From contig CAZUJF010000009.1 in the NCBI GenBank assembly GCA_964619955.1, positions 98,647 to 162,646 of the forward strand: DNA of 64,000 nt, in the 5' to 3' direction. Made by a program: the position numbers and the translations under genes. Below, in pieces: positions 37,368 to 45,195 of the stretch; position 1 is the first letter of the stretch, and the number at the start of each line of letters is the position of its first letter. The notes beneath the pieces are model-generated. The model did not search any database. It saw nothing but the letters and a program-made list of their open reading frames with translations, and was not told where the DNA came from. The DNA comes from JACQFK01 sp964619955 (GTDB lineage Bacteria > Planctomycetota > MHYJ01 > JACPRB01).

Positions 37368-38255
37368 CTATTCCCGCTCGAAGATCTTCTTCCGGTTCTT
37401 GAGCTGTTCCCGGATGGCCTGGTAACTCTCGTAGCGGGAGGGGGCCACCTTCCCCTTCACGGCGCAGTCGCCGTCCGTGAGGTGCGAACAGTTCCGGAAG
37501 CGGCAGCCGGCCGCCAGATCCACGAACTCCAGGAAATGGTCCTTGAGATTCTCCGGCGTCACCCCCCAGAGCGTGAAGAATTCCATGCCCGGGGTGTCGG
37601 CCACCCAGCCCCCCGCCACGGACTGCAGCTCCACCCACGACGTCGTATGACGCCCCTCGCCGTGCCGCGACACCTCCCCCGTCTTCAGCCCCAGCCCGGG
37701 CGTCAGCGCGTTCAGGAGCGACGATTTGCCCACCCCCGACGGACCGAAGAACACCGAGGTCCGCCCGGGCAGCAGCGCCCGCAGCGCCTCCACGCCCTCC
37801 CCCGTCACCGTCGACGTGCGGAGGCAGCGGTAGCCCGTGCGTTCATAGACCGAGAGGTCCGGGACGCCCAGATCGCTCTTGTTGACCACCAGCACCAGCG
37901 GCAGCTTGTTCGCCGCCGCCATCACCGTGCATTTGTCGACGACCAGCGGGTTGAAGTCGGGATCCTTCGCCGAATGGATCACGAAGAGCAGATCCACGTT
38001 CGCGACGATCACCTGCTCGACGGAGGGGCGCATCACGTCATGCCGCGACAGGCGCGAGCGCGCCGGCAGCACCTTGTCGATGATCCCCTCCCCGGAGCCG
38101 GAGGACGTCACTTCGACCTCGTCGCCGACGGCCGCCAGCTTCAGCAGCGACTGCCGCTCGTGCCGCAGCTTCCCCCGGAACGTGGAGCGGAGGACGCCCT
38201 CCGGGGTGTGCACTTCGATGCAATTGCCCGCGATCTTGTGGACGCGGCCGATCAT
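37368..38255 (-). CDS. rsgA: ribosome small-subunit GTPase RsgA
   Basis: 295 residues. N-terminal OB fold (MIGRVHKIAGNCIEVHTPEG), then a circularly permuted GTPase: G4 VVNKSDL, G5-like STVTGEG, G1 GPSGVGKSSLLNAL, G2 and G3 DTPGMEFF. The C-terminal zinc site is CRFRNCSHLTDGDCAVK (C..C..H..C). It acts late in 30S subunit maturation. The start overlaps the previous stop codon (ATGA). Confidence 0.94.
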   Translation of the reverse strand: MIGRVHKIAGNCIEVHTPEGVLRSTFRGKLRHERQSLLKLAAVGDEVEVTSSGSGEGIIDKVLPARSRLSRHDVMRPSVEQVIVANVDLLFVIHSAKDPDFNPLVVDKCTVMAAANKLPLVLVVNKSDLGVPDLSVYERTGYRCLRTSTVTGEGVEALRALLPGRTSVFFGPSGVGKSSLLNALTPGLGLKTGEVSRHGEGRHTTSWVELQSVAGGWVADTPGMEFFTLWGVTPENLKDHFLEFVDLAAGCRFRNCSHLTDGDCAVKGKVAPSRYESYQAIREQLKNRKKIFERE

Positions 38256-40171
38256 TCGACGGCCACGCGCGCGGCGAGAGATTCCGCATGGAGCCGGGAG
38301 AGCAGCGCCTGGAGATCCGCAGGGGAAATGCGGCCGCGCTCCACGACCGCGCGGGCCGTGGGCACCAGCGTGTGGAAGCGGGCCTCGACCGCCAGCGCCT
38401 CGGCCGTCCCGCCCCCGCGGGTGCGGAAGCCCGGGGTGTAGCGGGCGCGGTCCGCCAGCAGGCCGCGCGCGCGGGGATACAGCTGCGCGTCGATGCGCGC
38501 GAAACGCTCGGCGGCGTCCCCGTTGGGGACGTCCTCCAGCGCGAGCTTCAGGCCGTGCCGGACGCCCTCCTCGCGGAGGCGGAAGTAGACGTAGGACACG
38601 ATCCGCAGCGCCAGGCGGACCGCGGCGTCGTTGCCCAGGATCTCGTCGCCGGAGAGCAGCCGGACGACCTCGTTCAGCCCGGCGAGGCCGACCGCGTATT
38701 CGAGATCGTCGAAACGAAGCGCGCCCGCGCCCTCGGAGGTCCATCCGAGGGCCTGGCCGAAGGTCCCGGTCTGCCGGTCCGCGAATTTCCGCAGCAGCTG
38801 CCGCTTTTGCAGATGGGCCTTGGCCGCCAGCTCGATCGAGGTCTCCAGCTCCGAATAGAAATCGCTGCCCGCCTCGCTGCGGCAGAACGCCTGCGGGAGA
38901 TTGATCGTGATCGCCTGCGCCGTGGACGCCCAGGCGTCCCCGGCCGCCGCCTCCCGCAGGCCGGCTCCGCCCGCCGGCCGCTCGAGGAGAAACGTCATCC
39001 CGCGGTCCGGCGCCAGGCGGCAGAATTCCTTGAGGGAGTCGTCCACGGCCTGCACCGACACCGTCGCGTTCCCCAGCGCCGCGATCGGCGCCGCCGAGCG
39101 GTGCTGCGGCCGCACGCCGGTGGCGCAGCCGTCGATGGCCGAGGCCAGATGTTCGACTTCGTCGCGCAGCGCGCCCTCGCCGGCGCCCCAGAGCAGCAGG
39201 TCGTAGGCCTCGCTGAGGCCGGCGAACATCACGGGGCCGCTGACGAAGCGGCGCGCATCGGCGGCCACCCGGGAAAGCTGCGCCGTGAACGTGCGGGCGT
39301 CGCGCGCGGGTTCGGAAAGCGCGGCCGAGCCGCGGACCCGGACCCCGGCGCGGCGCAGCGCGCCCACCGAGGGCCAGAGGGCGTGCAGCTTGAGCGGCTC
39401 CTCGAGGCCGTGCAGGTGGAGGCGGCCCTCGATGTGGGCGTCGGCCACGTCGCGCGCGAAGATCTCCTGGAGGGCGTACTGGCGCAGCGTCGCCTGTCCG
39501 ATGGTCCGGCAGAGCTCCTCGGGATCGACCCGGGCCTCCTCGTCGCCGACCATGAGCCCCAGGTCGTATTTGGGGAGGCCGACGACGATCTGGCGGCGCA
39601 GCTTGGATCCGAAGCCGCGGGCCAGCAGTTCGTGGTTCACGAGCTCGCGGATGAGGGACGTCGACACGCGCCGCTGTCCCAGACGGAAGATCTTCTGCTC
39701 CACCGCCCCGGCGATCTCGCCGGCGACGGCCTCCTCGATGCCCGCCTCCTTGGTCAGCGCGACGATGATGCGCTCGCGGCCCCAGGGGGCGAGTTCGCCC
39801 GTGGTGGCGCCGTCGACCAGCAGCAGGTTCGCGGGAAAGAGGTCCTCGGGGGGCGGCGGGGGCGGCGGGGCCTCGACCGGCTGGCCCTTCCGCTCGCGGT
39901 GGACGATGAAGGCGCGCGCGATCGCGGCATTGCCCGTGTCGAAGAGGATCTTCTCCACGAGGCGCCGGATCTCCTCGCAGCTGGGCGCCTCGCGGTCGTG
40001 GTAGCGCTCGAGATACATCGTGACCACGCTCGCGAGGTCGCGTCCGATGGCGCCGTTGTCCAGCCCCGTCGACTTGGCCGCGCGCGAGATGGCCTCGGCG
40101 ATCTTCTGCTCGTCGTACGGCACGGCGCGTCCGTCGCGCTTGCGCACCGTTTCTATCTTTCGGATGGGCAT
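38252..40171 (-). CDS. NrdD-like protein with two ATP-cones, lacking the glycyl-radical end
   Basis: 639 residues. Two ATP-cone domains: residues about 5-95 (KRDGRAVPYDEQKIAEAI, RAFIVHRERK) and about 115-205 (TTGELAPWGRERIIVAL, LGQRRVSTSLIRELVNHELL). The rest resembles anaerobic ribonucleotide reductase NrdD (LRQYALQEIFARDVADAHIEGRLHLHGL). The C-terminal glycyl-radical loop (RVxGY-type) and the zinc tetracysteine of NrdD are absent; the protein ends in QALLSRLHAESLAARVAVE. It is therefore unlikely to reduce nucleotides by itself. Close to nrdR, the ATP-cone regulator. A nucleotide-sensing or regulatory role is inference. Confidence 0.75.
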   Translation of the reverse strand: MPIRKIETVRKRDGRAVPYDEQKIAEAISRAAKSTGLDNGAIGRDLASVVTMYLERYHDREAPSCEEIRRLVEKILFDTGNAAIARAFIVHRERKGQPVEAPPPPPPPEDLFPANLLLVDGATTGELAPWGRERIIVALTKEAGIEEAVAGEIAGAVEQKIFRLGQRRVSTSLIRELVNHELLARGFGSKLRRQIVVGLPKYDLGLMVGDEEARVDPEELCRTIGQATLRQYALQEIFARDVADAHIEGRLHLHGLEEPLKLHALWPSVGALRRAGVRVRGSAALSEPARDARTFTAQLSRVAADARRFVSGPVMFAGLSEAYDLLLWGAGEGALRDEVEHLASAIDGCATGVRPQHRSAAPIAALGNATVSVQAVDDSLKEFCRLAPDRGMTFLLERPAGGAGLREAAAGDAWASTAQAITINLPQAFCRSEAGSDFYSELETSIELAAKAHLQKRQLLRKFADRQTGTFGQALGWTSEGAGALRFDDLEYAVGLAGLNEVVRLLSGDEILGNDAAVRLALRIVSYVYFRLREEGVRHGLKLALEDVPNGDAAERFARIDAQLYPRARGLLADRARYTPGFRTRGGGTAEALAVEARFHTLVPTARAVVERGRISPADLQALLSRLHAESLAARVAVE

Positions 40172-40213
40172 CCCTGTCCCCGTTCCCCCGGTCCCGTCAG
40201 TCTAACCCGCGAC

Positions 40214-40678
40214 TCACTCGCGCGGGGCCGATTTCATCATCGGCTTCAGTTCGCGCATGAACTCGCCCACGTCCTTGAACTCCCGGTAGACGCTGGCGAA
40301 GCGCACGTAGGCGACGTGGTCCACGCTCTTGAGCTCCCGCATCACCAGGTCGCCGATCTTGGTCGACTTCACTTCGCGGTCGAAGTTCTCGTACAGCTCG
40401 ATCTCGATCCGGTTCACGATGTCCTCGATCGTCTGCAGCGACACCGGCCGCTTCTTGCAGGAGTTGAGCAGCCCGCGCTTGATCTTCTCCCGGTCGAAGA
40501 CGTCCCGGCGGCCGTCCTTCTTGATGACGTAGAGGGTGATCTCCTCGACTTTTTCATAGGTCGTGAAGCGCTTCCCGCAGGCCAGGCACTCCCTGCGGCG
40601 GCGCACCGTCGCGCCGGCGTTCGCCGAGCGCGAGTCGATGACCTTGTCGTGATCCTTTTTGCAAAACGGGCAGCGCAT
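40214..40678 (-). CDS. nrdR: ATP-cone repressor NrdR
   Basis: 154 residues, standard. Zinc ribbon with two CxxC pairs (MRCPFCKKDHDKVIDSR, CLACGKRFTTYEK) followed by an ATP-cone (YVIKKDGRRDVFDREKIKRGL, VYREFKDVGEFM). It represses ribonucleotide reductase genes according to ATP/dATP state. It precedes the NrdD-like ATP-cone gene by 42 nt. I did not find a convincing pair of NrdR boxes in this region. Confidence 0.97.
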   Translation of the reverse strand: MRCPFCKKDHDKVIDSRSANAGATVRRRRECLACGKRFTTYEKVEEITLYVIKKDGRRDVFDREKIKRGLLNSCKKRPVSLQTIEDIVNRIEIELYENFDREVKSTKIGDLVMRELKSVDHVAYVRFASVYREFKDVGEFMRELKPMMKSAPRE

Positions 40679-40745
40679 GAAGCGGGGCCACTCTAAAGGG
40701 GCGCCCGGGGATCGTCAAGGCCGGCGTGAGCCCCCGACAAACAAC

Positions 40746-40814
40746 CCCAACAAAACAGCCCGTCTGCTTTGTTGCCTTCGTGAGGCAACAAAGCAGACGG
40801 GCTGTTTTGTTGGG
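40746..40814. terminator. 32-bp perfect inverted repeat downstream of mnmE
   Basis: 40746-40777 and 40783-40814 are perfect reverse complements with a 5-nt loop. It begins at the base next to the mnmE stop codon. On the minus strand the stem is followed by GGTTGTTTGT, so it can serve as terminator; the stem is far longer than needed and may be a repeat element. Confidence 0.75.
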
Positions 40815-42014
40815 TCACTTGCCGAGGCAGAAGCGCGAGAAGATGCGGTCGAGCAGGGCCTCGTCCACCTCGCGGCCCGTGATGCCGCCGAGCGCGACGA
40901 GCGCCGCCCTCAAATCCGCCGCCAGGAACTCCAGGCCCGCCGGAGCCGTCCGGGAGAGCGCCTCCCCGGCCTCTTCCAGAAGCGCCTGCTGCCGGACGCT
41001 GACCCGGAAGCGCGCGCCGGGGCCCCCCGCGCCCGCCAGGCGCCGGCCCACCGCGCGCCGAAGTTCGTCGATCCCCTCCCCCGTTTTCGCCGAGACCCGC
41101 AGCGCCGCCTCCGTCGAAGCCGGGCTCAGATCGCACTTGGATCTCACCCGCAGCACGGGCACGCCTCGGGGCTCCGCCGGAGCTCCGTCGGATTCCCCGA
41201 TGACGAGCACCAGATCCGCTCCTTCCAGCGCGCTTCGCGATCGCCGCACCGCCTCGCCCTCGATGCCCCCCGCCTCCCGGTCGCCCGCCGTGTCGACGAG
41301 CCGCACGGGCACCCCCAGCTCCGCATCCGCCTCCAGCAGGTCCCGCGTCGTGCCCGGCAGCTCCGAGACGATCGCCGCGGACCCGGACAGCACGTTGAAC
41401 AGCGTGGATTTCCCCGCATTGGGCGCGCCGTACAGCACGACTCGCGGTCGGCCCGGGACCGTCCCGCCGGCCGCCGACTCGACTCTCAGATCCAGGAGCT
41501 TTTGCGCGAGACGATCCGCCCGGCGCCGCGCCTCCGGAAACGGCAGCAGCTCGATGTCCTGGTCGACGAAGTCGATCCCCGCCTCCGCATCGGCGCAGAG
41601 ATCCAGCAGCTCCTGCTCCAGCGCGAGCAGCCGGCGGGAGAAGCCGCCCCGGAGCTGTTCCAGGGCCGCCCGGCGCTCGGACTCCCCTTCGGCGGCGATG
41701 ACCCGTTCGACCGCCTCGGCCCGGGCGAGATCGAGCCTGCCGTTGAGGAAGGCCCGGAGCGTGAATTCCCCGGGGCGCGCGGGACGCGCCCCAAGCCGGA
41801 CCAGGTCCGCGAGCAGCGCCGCCACCAGCGGGGCCGAGCCGGGGCCGTGCAGCTCCGCCATGTCCTCGCGGGTGTAGGTCCGCGGCGCCGGCATCAGAAC
41901 GGCGCCCGCCCTCCCGCGGGCCAGGTCCAGCGCGCGCGGGCCGCTCAGACGCACGACCGCCCGCAGGCCCCCGCCCGGCGGCGTGGCGCAGGCGGCGATC
42001 GTGTCTTCCGGCAC
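40815..42014 (-). CDS. mnmE: tRNA modification GTPase MnmE
   Basis: 399 residues from a GTG start (MPEDTIAACATPPGGG aligns with the MnmE N-terminus), somewhat shorter than the usual 450. G domain: G1 GAPNAGKSTLFN, G2 ELPGTTRD, G3 DTAGDREA. The C-terminus FCLGK carries the CxGK cysteine motif. With MnmG it makes the cm5/cmnm5 group on U34 of tRNAs. About 35 residues are missing in the N-terminal folate-binding domain (after LARGRAG), compared with typical members. It follows the LacI/PilZ gene by 2 nt. Confidence 0.92.
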   Translation of the reverse strand: MPEDTIAACATPPGGGLRAVVRLSGPRALDLARGRAGAVLMPAPRTYTREDMAELHGPGSAPLVAALLADLVRLGARPARPGEFTLRAFLNGRLDLARAEAVERVIAAEGESERRAALEQLRGGFSRRLLALEQELLDLCADAEAGIDFVDQDIELLPFPEARRRADRLAQKLLDLRVESAAGGTVPGRPRVVLYGAPNAGKSTLFNVLSGSAAIVSELPGTTRDLLEADAELGVPVRLVDTAGDREAGGIEGEAVRRSRSALEGADLVLVIGESDGAPAEPRGVPVLRVRSKCDLSPASTEAALRVSAKTGEGIDELRRAVGRRLAGAGGPGARFRVSVRQQALLEEAGEALSRTAPAGLEFLAADLRAALVALGGITGREVDEALLDRIFSRFCLGK

Positions 42015-42016
42015 GC

Positions 42017-42529
42017 CTAGCGCACGAACTGCTTGATCTTGTCCTTGCCGTCCTCGTCGAGGCTGTCGAACTTCACGGCCAGGGCGAACTCGTCCTCGTT
42101 GTCCGAGAAGCGCACGAGCTTGCAGCGGCACTTGAAGCCCTTGAGGCGGCCGTCGTCGATCTCGACGTAGAACTTGAAGCGGTCCATCGGCAGCGTCTTC
42201 TTCTTCGTGCGGAAGTTCTTCAGGAGCATGCCCGACATCGAGATCTCGTCGATGTCGATCTGCCCCTCGTCGTAGACCGTGGTGGTCCCGATGAGGATCT
42301 GCACGCGCCCGGTGATCTCGGCCTTGCGGCGCCCCGACTCCCGGCGGTTGGACGTGATGAGCGCCGGATGCAGGTAGCCCAGTTCGCGGGCGATCCGGAA
42401 GACCTTCTGGACCGTGTCCTCGGCGAACGAGTCCCGCGTGTCCTCGTTGAGGATGCGGGACACCGACCCCTGGTCGATCTTGCAGGTCCTGGCGATATCC
42501 TCCTGGGTTACCCTCTTCTGCGGTTCCAT
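42017..42529 (-). CDS. LacI-type HTH fused to a PilZ domain
   Basis: 170 residues. Residues 7-57 are a LacI-family headpiece (VTQEDIARTCKIDQGSVSRIL, then VQKVFRIARELGYLHPALI including the hinge helix). No sugar-binding domain follows; instead residues about 62-168 match PilZ: RESGR (63-67) fits RxxxR, and DEISMSG (94-100) fits the DxSxxG motif with one substitution, followed by the beta-barrel (FKFYVEIDDGRLKGFKC). PilZ domains bind c-di-GMP, so this is a candidate c-di-GMP-controlled repressor. It lies between yidC and mnmE, a position usually held by jag. No ligand test is possible here. Confidence 0.85.
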   Translation of the reverse strand: MEPQKRVTQEDIARTCKIDQGSVSRILNEDTRDSFAEDTVQKVFRIARELGYLHPALITSNRRESGRRKAEITGRVQILIGTTTVYDEGQIDIDEISMSGMLLKNFRTKKKTLPMDRFKFYVEIDDGRLKGFKCRCKLVRFSDNEDEFALAVKFDSLDEDGKDKIKQFVR

Positions 42530-42551
42530 GACGCCACCTCCTTACTCAAAA

Positions 42552-44393
42552 TCAGGCCTTCACGGGTTCCGGCTGCTGCGGCAAGAACACCTTCTTGATC
42601 AGTTTCAGCTCCCCCATGCCCAGCAGGGAGTTCACGAGGAAGTAGAGGCTCAGCCCGCTGGCGAGCCCGTAGCACATCAGCCCGAACATGACGGGCATGA
42701 ACATCATCATCTTCTGCTGCGACGCCATCTGGGGGTCCGGCGAGCGCGGCGTGAAGTAGGCCTGCAGGAACCAGGTCAGCGTCATCACGATCGGCAGCAG
42801 GTTGAACGCGTCGATGGACAGCGTCGTGATGAACAGGTTGATCACCACCGGCGTCCACGGGCCGATCAGATGGTCGGGCTGGGAGAGGTCCCGCACCCAG
42901 AGGAAGAACGGCGCCCCGCGAAGATCCACGGACTGCTCGAACACGCTGTACATGCCGACGAAGACGGGCATCTGGATCAGCATCGGCAGGCAGCCCGCCA
43001 TCGGGTTCACCTTGTTCTCGCGGAACAGCTTCATCTGCTCCATGCCGAACTTCTGCTGGTCGCCGCCGTATTTCGCGCGCAGCGCCTGGATCTTCGGGCC
43101 GAGCTGCTGCATCGCCGCCATCGAACGCTGGCTCTTGAGCGTCAGGGGGAAGACGACCAGCTTGATGAGCAGCGTCGTCACGATGATGCCGATGCCGAAG
43201 TTTCCCAGCAGGGAGCCGGTCAGCTTCAGCGTCCCCAGGATCAGCGGCGCCACCAGGTTGACCACCGGCGAAATGATGCACCCGGTGCTGAACTTCAGCA
43301 GTTCCTCCGCGCCGGGCAGCTCCTTCAGGACCTCGGTCTTCTGGGGCCCCGCATACGCCTCGAACTGCAGCACCTTCCTTCCGCTCACGCGCATCTCGTT
43401 CGTCCGCGCGGAGGCCTCGAGGTTGCGGTCGCCCTTCCCGTCCGCCGCGAACTTCGCCGCGGCCGCGGGCGGCGCGCTGCGGAACCAGTAGCTGTCGAGC
43501 ACGTCGAGCGAGGATTTGTCCGGCTGCACGAGCACGGCGAAGAAACGGCTCTTGAGCCCGAACCATTCCTTGCGCCCGCCCTCGACCTTGAGGTACGCCT
43601 CGGCCGCCTTCACGTCGTCGGCGCGCCTGGCGGGATCGGCGAGCTTCAGGCCTTCGGCCAGCTTGCCCTCGCCCTTCTCCACCTCCGCGAGGGGCTTGAA
43701 GTTCACCGATTTGTCGTAGTTCCACGCCCCGGACAGGTACTGGTCGAAGCGGTACCCGCTGTCCGGATCCATCCCGTTGAAGGCGAGCAGCTCGAGCCGG
43801 ACCGGGACGTCCGCCGGCTCCGTCTTTCCGGGCGCGGGCGGGTTCTTGTTGTCGAGCATGAGGGTCAGGCGCAGGGTGTGCCTCAGGGGGTCCAGCTCGA
43901 AAATCTTGGTGACCTGCAGCCCGTCCTGGAGCAGGAGCCGGAACTCCGCCTTGAGCTCGGTCCGCTCGACGAGTTCCCACGCCGCCTTCTCGAGGGCCTC
44001 CCCCTCGGGGCCGCCCAGCCGGCGCAGCGCGAAATGCGGATGCCGCTCGTCGAAGGGGCGCAGGAGCGGGACTTCGCCCTTCATGCCGGGATCGGTGAGC
44101 ACCAGCTCCCGGATGCCCGCGCCCTGGTTGCTCATCGTCACGCGGAGCATCTTCGACTTCAGCTCGAACGGCGGCTTCACCTCGTGCTGCGCCCGCGCGA
44201 CGACCGGCGCCGGGACCGCCGCCTTCGGGGCGTCCGCCGGGGCGGCCGGGCCGGTCTTCGGGGCGGCCGGCGGAGCGACCGCGGGGGCCGCCGCCGGCTT
44301 CTCCGGCGGATACAGGCGCGGCATGACCACGGAGGTCCAGAGGAAGAAGATCGCCATGCACAACACGATGGCCAGCAGGCTGCGTTTGTCCAC
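42552..44393 (-). CDS. yidC: membrane protein insertase YidC
   Basis: 613 residues. First membrane segment (LLAIVLCMAIFFLWTSVV), an Ala/Pro-rich linker, then the periplasmic beta-sandwich domain (about 70-370). The insertase domain follows with five helices: FGIGIIVTTLLIKLVVFPLT (with the hydrophilic groove), LPMLIQMPVFVGMYSVFEQSVDLRGAPF, and LQAYFTPRSPDPQMASQQKMMMFMPVMFGL. It inserts proteins in the inner membrane with or without SecYEG. It ends 22 nt before the LacI/PilZ gene and follows the Trm112-like gene by 3 nt. Confidence 0.96.
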   Translation of the reverse strand: MDKRSLLAIVLCMAIFFLWTSVVMPRLYPPEKPAAAPAVAPPAAPKTGPAAPADAPKAAVPAPVVARAQHEVKPPFELKSKMLRVTMSNQGAGIRELVLTDPGMKGEVPLLRPFDERHPHFALRRLGGPEGEALEKAAWELVERTELKAEFRLLLQDGLQVTKIFELDPLRHTLRLTLMLDNKNPPAPGKTEPADVPVRLELLAFNGMDPDSGYRFDQYLSGAWNYDKSVNFKPLAEVEKGEGKLAEGLKLADPARRADDVKAAEAYLKVEGGRKEWFGLKSRFFAVLVQPDKSSLDVLDSYWFRSAPPAAAAKFAADGKGDRNLEASARTNEMRVSGRKVLQFEAYAGPQKTEVLKELPGAEELLKFSTGCIISPVVNLVAPLILGTLKLTGSLLGNFGIGIIVTTLLIKLVVFPLTLKSQRSMAAMQQLGPKIQALRAKYGGDQQKFGMEQMKLFRENKVNPMAGCLPMLIQMPVFVGMYSVFEQSVDLRGAPFFLWVRDLSQPDHLIGPWTPVVINLFITTLSIDAFNLLPIVMTLTWFLQAYFTPRSPDPQMASQQKMMMFMPVMFGLMCYGLASGLSLYFLVNSLLGMGELKLIKKVFLPQQPEPVKA

Positions 44394-44396
44394 GCG

Positions 44397-44651
44397 CTAT
44401 TTCCTCTCGTAGCGGAGCGTGGCGCCGCAGCCGGGGCAGGACAGGACGTCGTCCGTGCATTGCCGCGCCGCCTTGCACTTGGGGCAGGCCCGTTCGGCCT
44501 CGTCGACCAGCATGATGGGGATGCCGTCCTTCACCGGGTAGACGAGCCCGCATTCGGCGTTGCGGCAGAACAGCCGGTCCCCCTCTTCGCGGAGTTCGGA
44601 CTTGCAGAACGCGCACGCCATGATGTCCAGGAGTTCCTTGGAGACGGGCAT
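44397..44651 (-). CDS. Trm112-like (UPF0434) protein with a second zinc ribbon
   Basis: 84 residues. The first 55 are a Trm112/UPF0434 domain (MPVSKELLDIMACAFCKSEL, VYPVKDGIPIMLVDEA). A second ribbon follows with CPKC and CPGC pairs in a stretch that is absent in ordinary UPF0434 proteins. Trm112 proteins activate methyltransferases in eukaryotes and archaea; bacterial roles are less clear. ATG at 44651 is preferred over 44690 because the domain begins there. Upstream 44652-44742 is AT-rich and may hold a promoter. Confidence 0.85.
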   Translation of the reverse strand: MPVSKELLDIMACAFCKSELREEGDRLFCRNAECGLVYPVKDGIPIMLVDEAERACPKCKAARQCTDDVLSCPGCGATLRYERK

Positions 44652-44742
44652 GACCGGCCTTTCAAACGGGAAGCATAAGATATTGCCCAATATTGCATAA
44701 AATGTCTAATACTTTATGGTGCATATGGGGGAATGTTCGAAC

Positions 44743-45195
44743 TCAGCGGGGGGCGGCTTCGAGACGCAGCAGCCGCGCCTTCAGGCGAAGCCCGCCCGCC
44801 GCGCTGAAGCCTCCGGGACCGGAGGCGGCGACGACGCGATGTCAGGGGATGAAGAGGCAGACGCGGTTCCGCGCCATGGCCTGTCCCACCGCGCGCGCCG
44901 CGCCCGGACGTCCCGCCGCCCGGGCGACGTCGCCGTAGCTGCGGGTTTCGCCGCGCGGGATCCGCTGCACGGCGCGATAGACGCGGCGCAGGAACGGCGT
45001 GGCGGCCCGCAGATCAAGGCCCGGCTTCGCGTCGCGGCCTGCAAACCAGGCCTTCAGCGCGCGCCGCACCTTGGGCAGTCTCGCCCGCTCGCCCCGCAGC
45101 CCGCCCGGGCCTCCGAAGCGCAGCGCCTGCAGGCGTCCCTGGTCCTCCGCCACCCAGCAGGGACCCGCCGGCGTCGGGATCCGATCGATCTTCAT
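44743..45195 (-). CDS. O6-alkylguanine-DNA alkyltransferase with in-frame TGA at the acceptor cysteine (candidate selenoprotein)
   Basis: 150 codons with one internal TGA. N-terminus MKIDRIPTPAGPCWVAEDQG, then the DNA-binding helix (TRSYGDVARAAGRPGAARAVGQAMARN) and RVCLFIP. The next codon, 44844-44842, is TGA; the frame continues HRVVAASGPGGFSAAGG and KARLLRLEAAPR to the next TGA at 44745-44743. In alkyltransferases the motif is (I/V)PCHRV with the methyl-accepting Cys, so TGA replaces exactly that codon (U118). The conserved sequence on both sides argues against a random stop. A hairpin with a GGUCCC loop follows. Alternatives: pseudogene by one base change, or read error. Starts overlap the upstream gene (ATGA). 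Confidence 0.85.
44809..44826 (-). promoter_or_regulatory. candidate bacterial SECIS hairpin
   Basis: In the mRNA GCCUCC pairs with GGAGGC around the loop GGUCCC. It starts 15 nt after the UGA, and the loop begins 22 nt after it, within the range known for bacterial SECIS. The two Gs at the loop start match the feature recognised by SelB. Confidence 0.6.

Noticed and set aside
33795..38441. 1548-codon plus-strand open frame over smc and rsgA
   Set aside because: Antisense shadow of a high-GC gene; no recognisable domain and Leu/Arg/Gly-biased composition.
38252..40171. Functional anaerobic ribonucleotide reductase nrdD
   Set aside because: The glycyl-radical C-terminus and its zinc cysteines are missing.
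40693..41136. Minus-strand frame running through the 32-bp hairpin (PHEGNKADGLFCW)
   Set aside because: It lies over the 3' end of mnmE in another frame and owes its length to the inverted repeat.
44781..45044. Alternative frame over the alkyltransferase
   Set aside because: No family match; the other frame matches the alkyltransferase on both sides of the TGA.
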